A model generated the notes under the pieces. The model had not been told where the DNA came from, ran no database searches, and worked only from the letters and a program-made list of their open reading frames with translations. Position numbers and translations under genes: made by a program. Below, piece after piece: positions 5,200 through 6,308 of a stretch of 6,308 bases of DNA. The stretch's first letter is position 1; every line of letters starts with the position of its first letter. Source of the stretch: Planctomycetota bacterium (GTDB lineage: Bacteria > Planctomycetota > PLA2); contig JAKLKT010000191.1 of NCBI GenBank assembly GCA_023150495.1, positions 1 to 6,308 of the forward strand. The letters run 5' to 3'.

Positions 5200-5216
5200 C
5201 CCCCCCCGGAGCCCCC

Positions 5217-6308
5217 TCACTTCAGGTCGATGCGGGCGGGGAAGACGAATTGGCTGTCATACCGCTCCGCGGCGGTCATGAGCATCGTCGAAAGCGTGAA
5301 CGGCACCGTGCCCTTGAAGACCACCTCCGAACCCTCGCGCACCGTGACCTCCTTCGAGAGATCCACGAGCGCCTCGTCGAGGAGGATCCGGAACCCGGCG
5401 CGCGGCTGCCCCTTGAGGTCGATCTCGATCTCGTTCCCGGGCTTCACGACCGCCTTCACGAGCGTCTTCGGCAGGGGGTTGTCCCACCAGAGCCAGTAGA
5501 ACATCCGCTTGTACGGCAGAACCGGCTCCCATAGCACGTACTTCGGCCTCGGGTCGCGCCTGCGCTCGTAGAGCCAGTCGAAGCCGGCCTTGTGGCCGCC
5601 GGGCGGCGCGCCGTGTCCCTGGCCGTCCACCTCGACGTACTTGTAGTCGTAGCCGCCGTGCTCCGCCTTCCACTCCTGGAGCATGCGGTTGGCGAAGACG
5701 TTCGGCGCCGCCGGCACCTGCTTGTCGTCGAGGCTCTGGTAGACGTGCAGGGCGACGTTGCGCAGGTTGGGGATGACGCCCTCCTGCAATCCGACGACCT
5801 CGCTGTAGGGCTGGCCGTCCACCGTGTAGGGCGTCGGGGCTCCGGCATAGGGGCCGAGCCCGGCGAAGAGATCCGCGTGGTGCGCGCCGACCGTCCAGGA
5901 GCCGTAGCCCCCCATCGAATGGCCGACCATGTAGACGCGGTCGTGCGGGATCGCCTTCCACGTCCGCTTCGCCGCCTCGATCAGCTCGAGGACGAACTCC
6001 TCCGTGCCGCTCGTCGTCCAGCCGCGCTCCGTCTTCTCGAGCACCTCGGGCGCGATGCAGATGCACTTCTTCCTGCTCGCGATCGGCGCGAAGGTGCCGA
6101 ACGCCTCGCCCGCGTCGCCCGCCCCCTCGCCGCCGCCGTGGAGCGCGATCACGAGGCCGCCCTTGCCCCCGGAGCCCCCCACGATGTACGTCCCGCGCGT
6201 CTCCCTCTCGCCGTACCAGTACTCCGTGCCGCTCTTCTTGAGCTTCCTCCCGTTCTCGGCGGCGAGATTCAGGAGCTTCTCCCGCCACGCGGCGACGCCC
6301 GCCGTGTC
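5217..6308 (-). CDS. Alpha/beta-hydrolase, esterase/PHB-depolymerase type (partial, N-terminus outside window)
   Basis: The frame is open from the right edge, so 363 C-terminal residues are visible and the true start is beyond 6308. A GTG at 6180-6182 is internal: residues before it (RGTYIV) continue the strand leading into the fold. Counting from the edge, LHGGG (56-60) is the oxyanion-hole loop, GHSMGG (129-134) the nucleophile elbow with Ser131, Asp194/Asp195 in SLDDKQVPAAP the likely acid, and His232 in GQGHGAPPGG the likely base. The catalytic domain ends near 250. A Trp/Tyr-rich stretch follows (VLWEPVLPYKRMFYWLWW, about 258-275), then a beta-rich tail ending IDLK. The layout resembles hydrolases annotated as PHB-depolymerase-like, LpqC-like or dienelactone-hydrolase-like. 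The substrate cannot be deduced, though an ester is most likely. A signal peptide cannot be judged. The gene is convergent with its left neighbour across a hairpin-rich gap. Confidence 0.9.
   Translation of the reverse strand, partial: DTAGVAAWREKLLNLAAENGRKLKKSGTEYWYGERETRGTYIVGGSGGKGGLVIALHGGGEGAGDAGEAFGTFAPIASRKKCICIAPEVLEKTERGWTTSGTEEFVLELIEAAKRTWKAIPHDRVYMVGHSMGGYGSWTVGAHHADLFAGLGPYAGAPTPYTVDGQPYSEVVGLQEGVIPNLRNVALHVYQSLDDKQVPAAPNVFANRMLQEWKAEHGGYDYKYVEVDGQGHGAPPGGHKAGFDWLYERRRDPRPKYVLWEPVLPYKRMFYWLWWDNPLPKTLVKAVVKPGNEIEIDLKGQPRAGFRILLDEALVDLSKEVTVREGSEVVFKGTVPFTLSTMLMTAAERYDSQFVFPARIDLK

Noticed and set aside
5217..6182. The hydrolase gene taken as complete with a GTG start at 6182.
   Set aside because: The frame stays open to the window edge, and the residues just before the GTG form plausible protein leading into the first strand of the fold, so the gene is partial.

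Overview
The window is about 6.3 kb of uniformly GC-rich bacterial DNA (by eye around 70% GC). It carries six protein-coding genes packed on both strands. I see no tRNA, rRNA, CRISPR array, insertion sequence or phage gene, and no compositional break that would suggest recent transfer. It reads as ordinary chromosome. The phylum cannot be fixed from the sequence. The esterase with a tryptophan-rich linker and beta-rich tail, the proline/glutamate-linker protein with a small SH3-like segment, and the RuvB sequence variant would fit a high-GC Planctomycetota-type or Acidobacteriota-type genome. That is an impression, not a demonstration.

Layout, left to right. (1) Positions 70-2171, plus strand: ruvB (Holliday-junction branch-migration motor), then a SpoIID/LytB-family lipoprotein whose start codon overlaps the ruvB stop (TGATG), so the two are a tightly coupled pair. 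(2) Positions 2261-2803, minus strand: a 180-residue protein with four predicted membrane segments, convergent with the SpoIID gene and divergent from tgt. It has a perfect AAGGAGGT ribosome-binding site. (3) Positions 2900-5110, plus strand: tgt (tRNA-guanine transglycosylase of the queuosine pathway), followed 9 bases later by an unrecognised membrane-anchored protein with a Pro/Glu-rich linker, an SH3-like segment and TPR-like helices. (4) Positions 5217-6308, minus strand: an alpha/beta-hydrolase (esterase/PHB-depolymerase type) that runs off the right edge, so its N-terminus is missing.

The genes do not form one obvious pathway. ruvB is DNA repair, tgt is tRNA modification, the SpoIID-like protein is predicted to act on peptidoglycan, and the other three are two uncharacterised membrane-associated proteins and a hydrolase. 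No striking new system is visible. The points most worth a second look are three consecutive strong stem-loops filling the convergent gap at 5107-5199; start regions of tgt and its downstream gene that lack a Shine-Dalgarno sequence but have a TANNNT box 6-7 bases before a GTG start (possible leaderless transcripts); and the Cys/His signature of the SpoIID-like lipoprotein coupled to ruvB.
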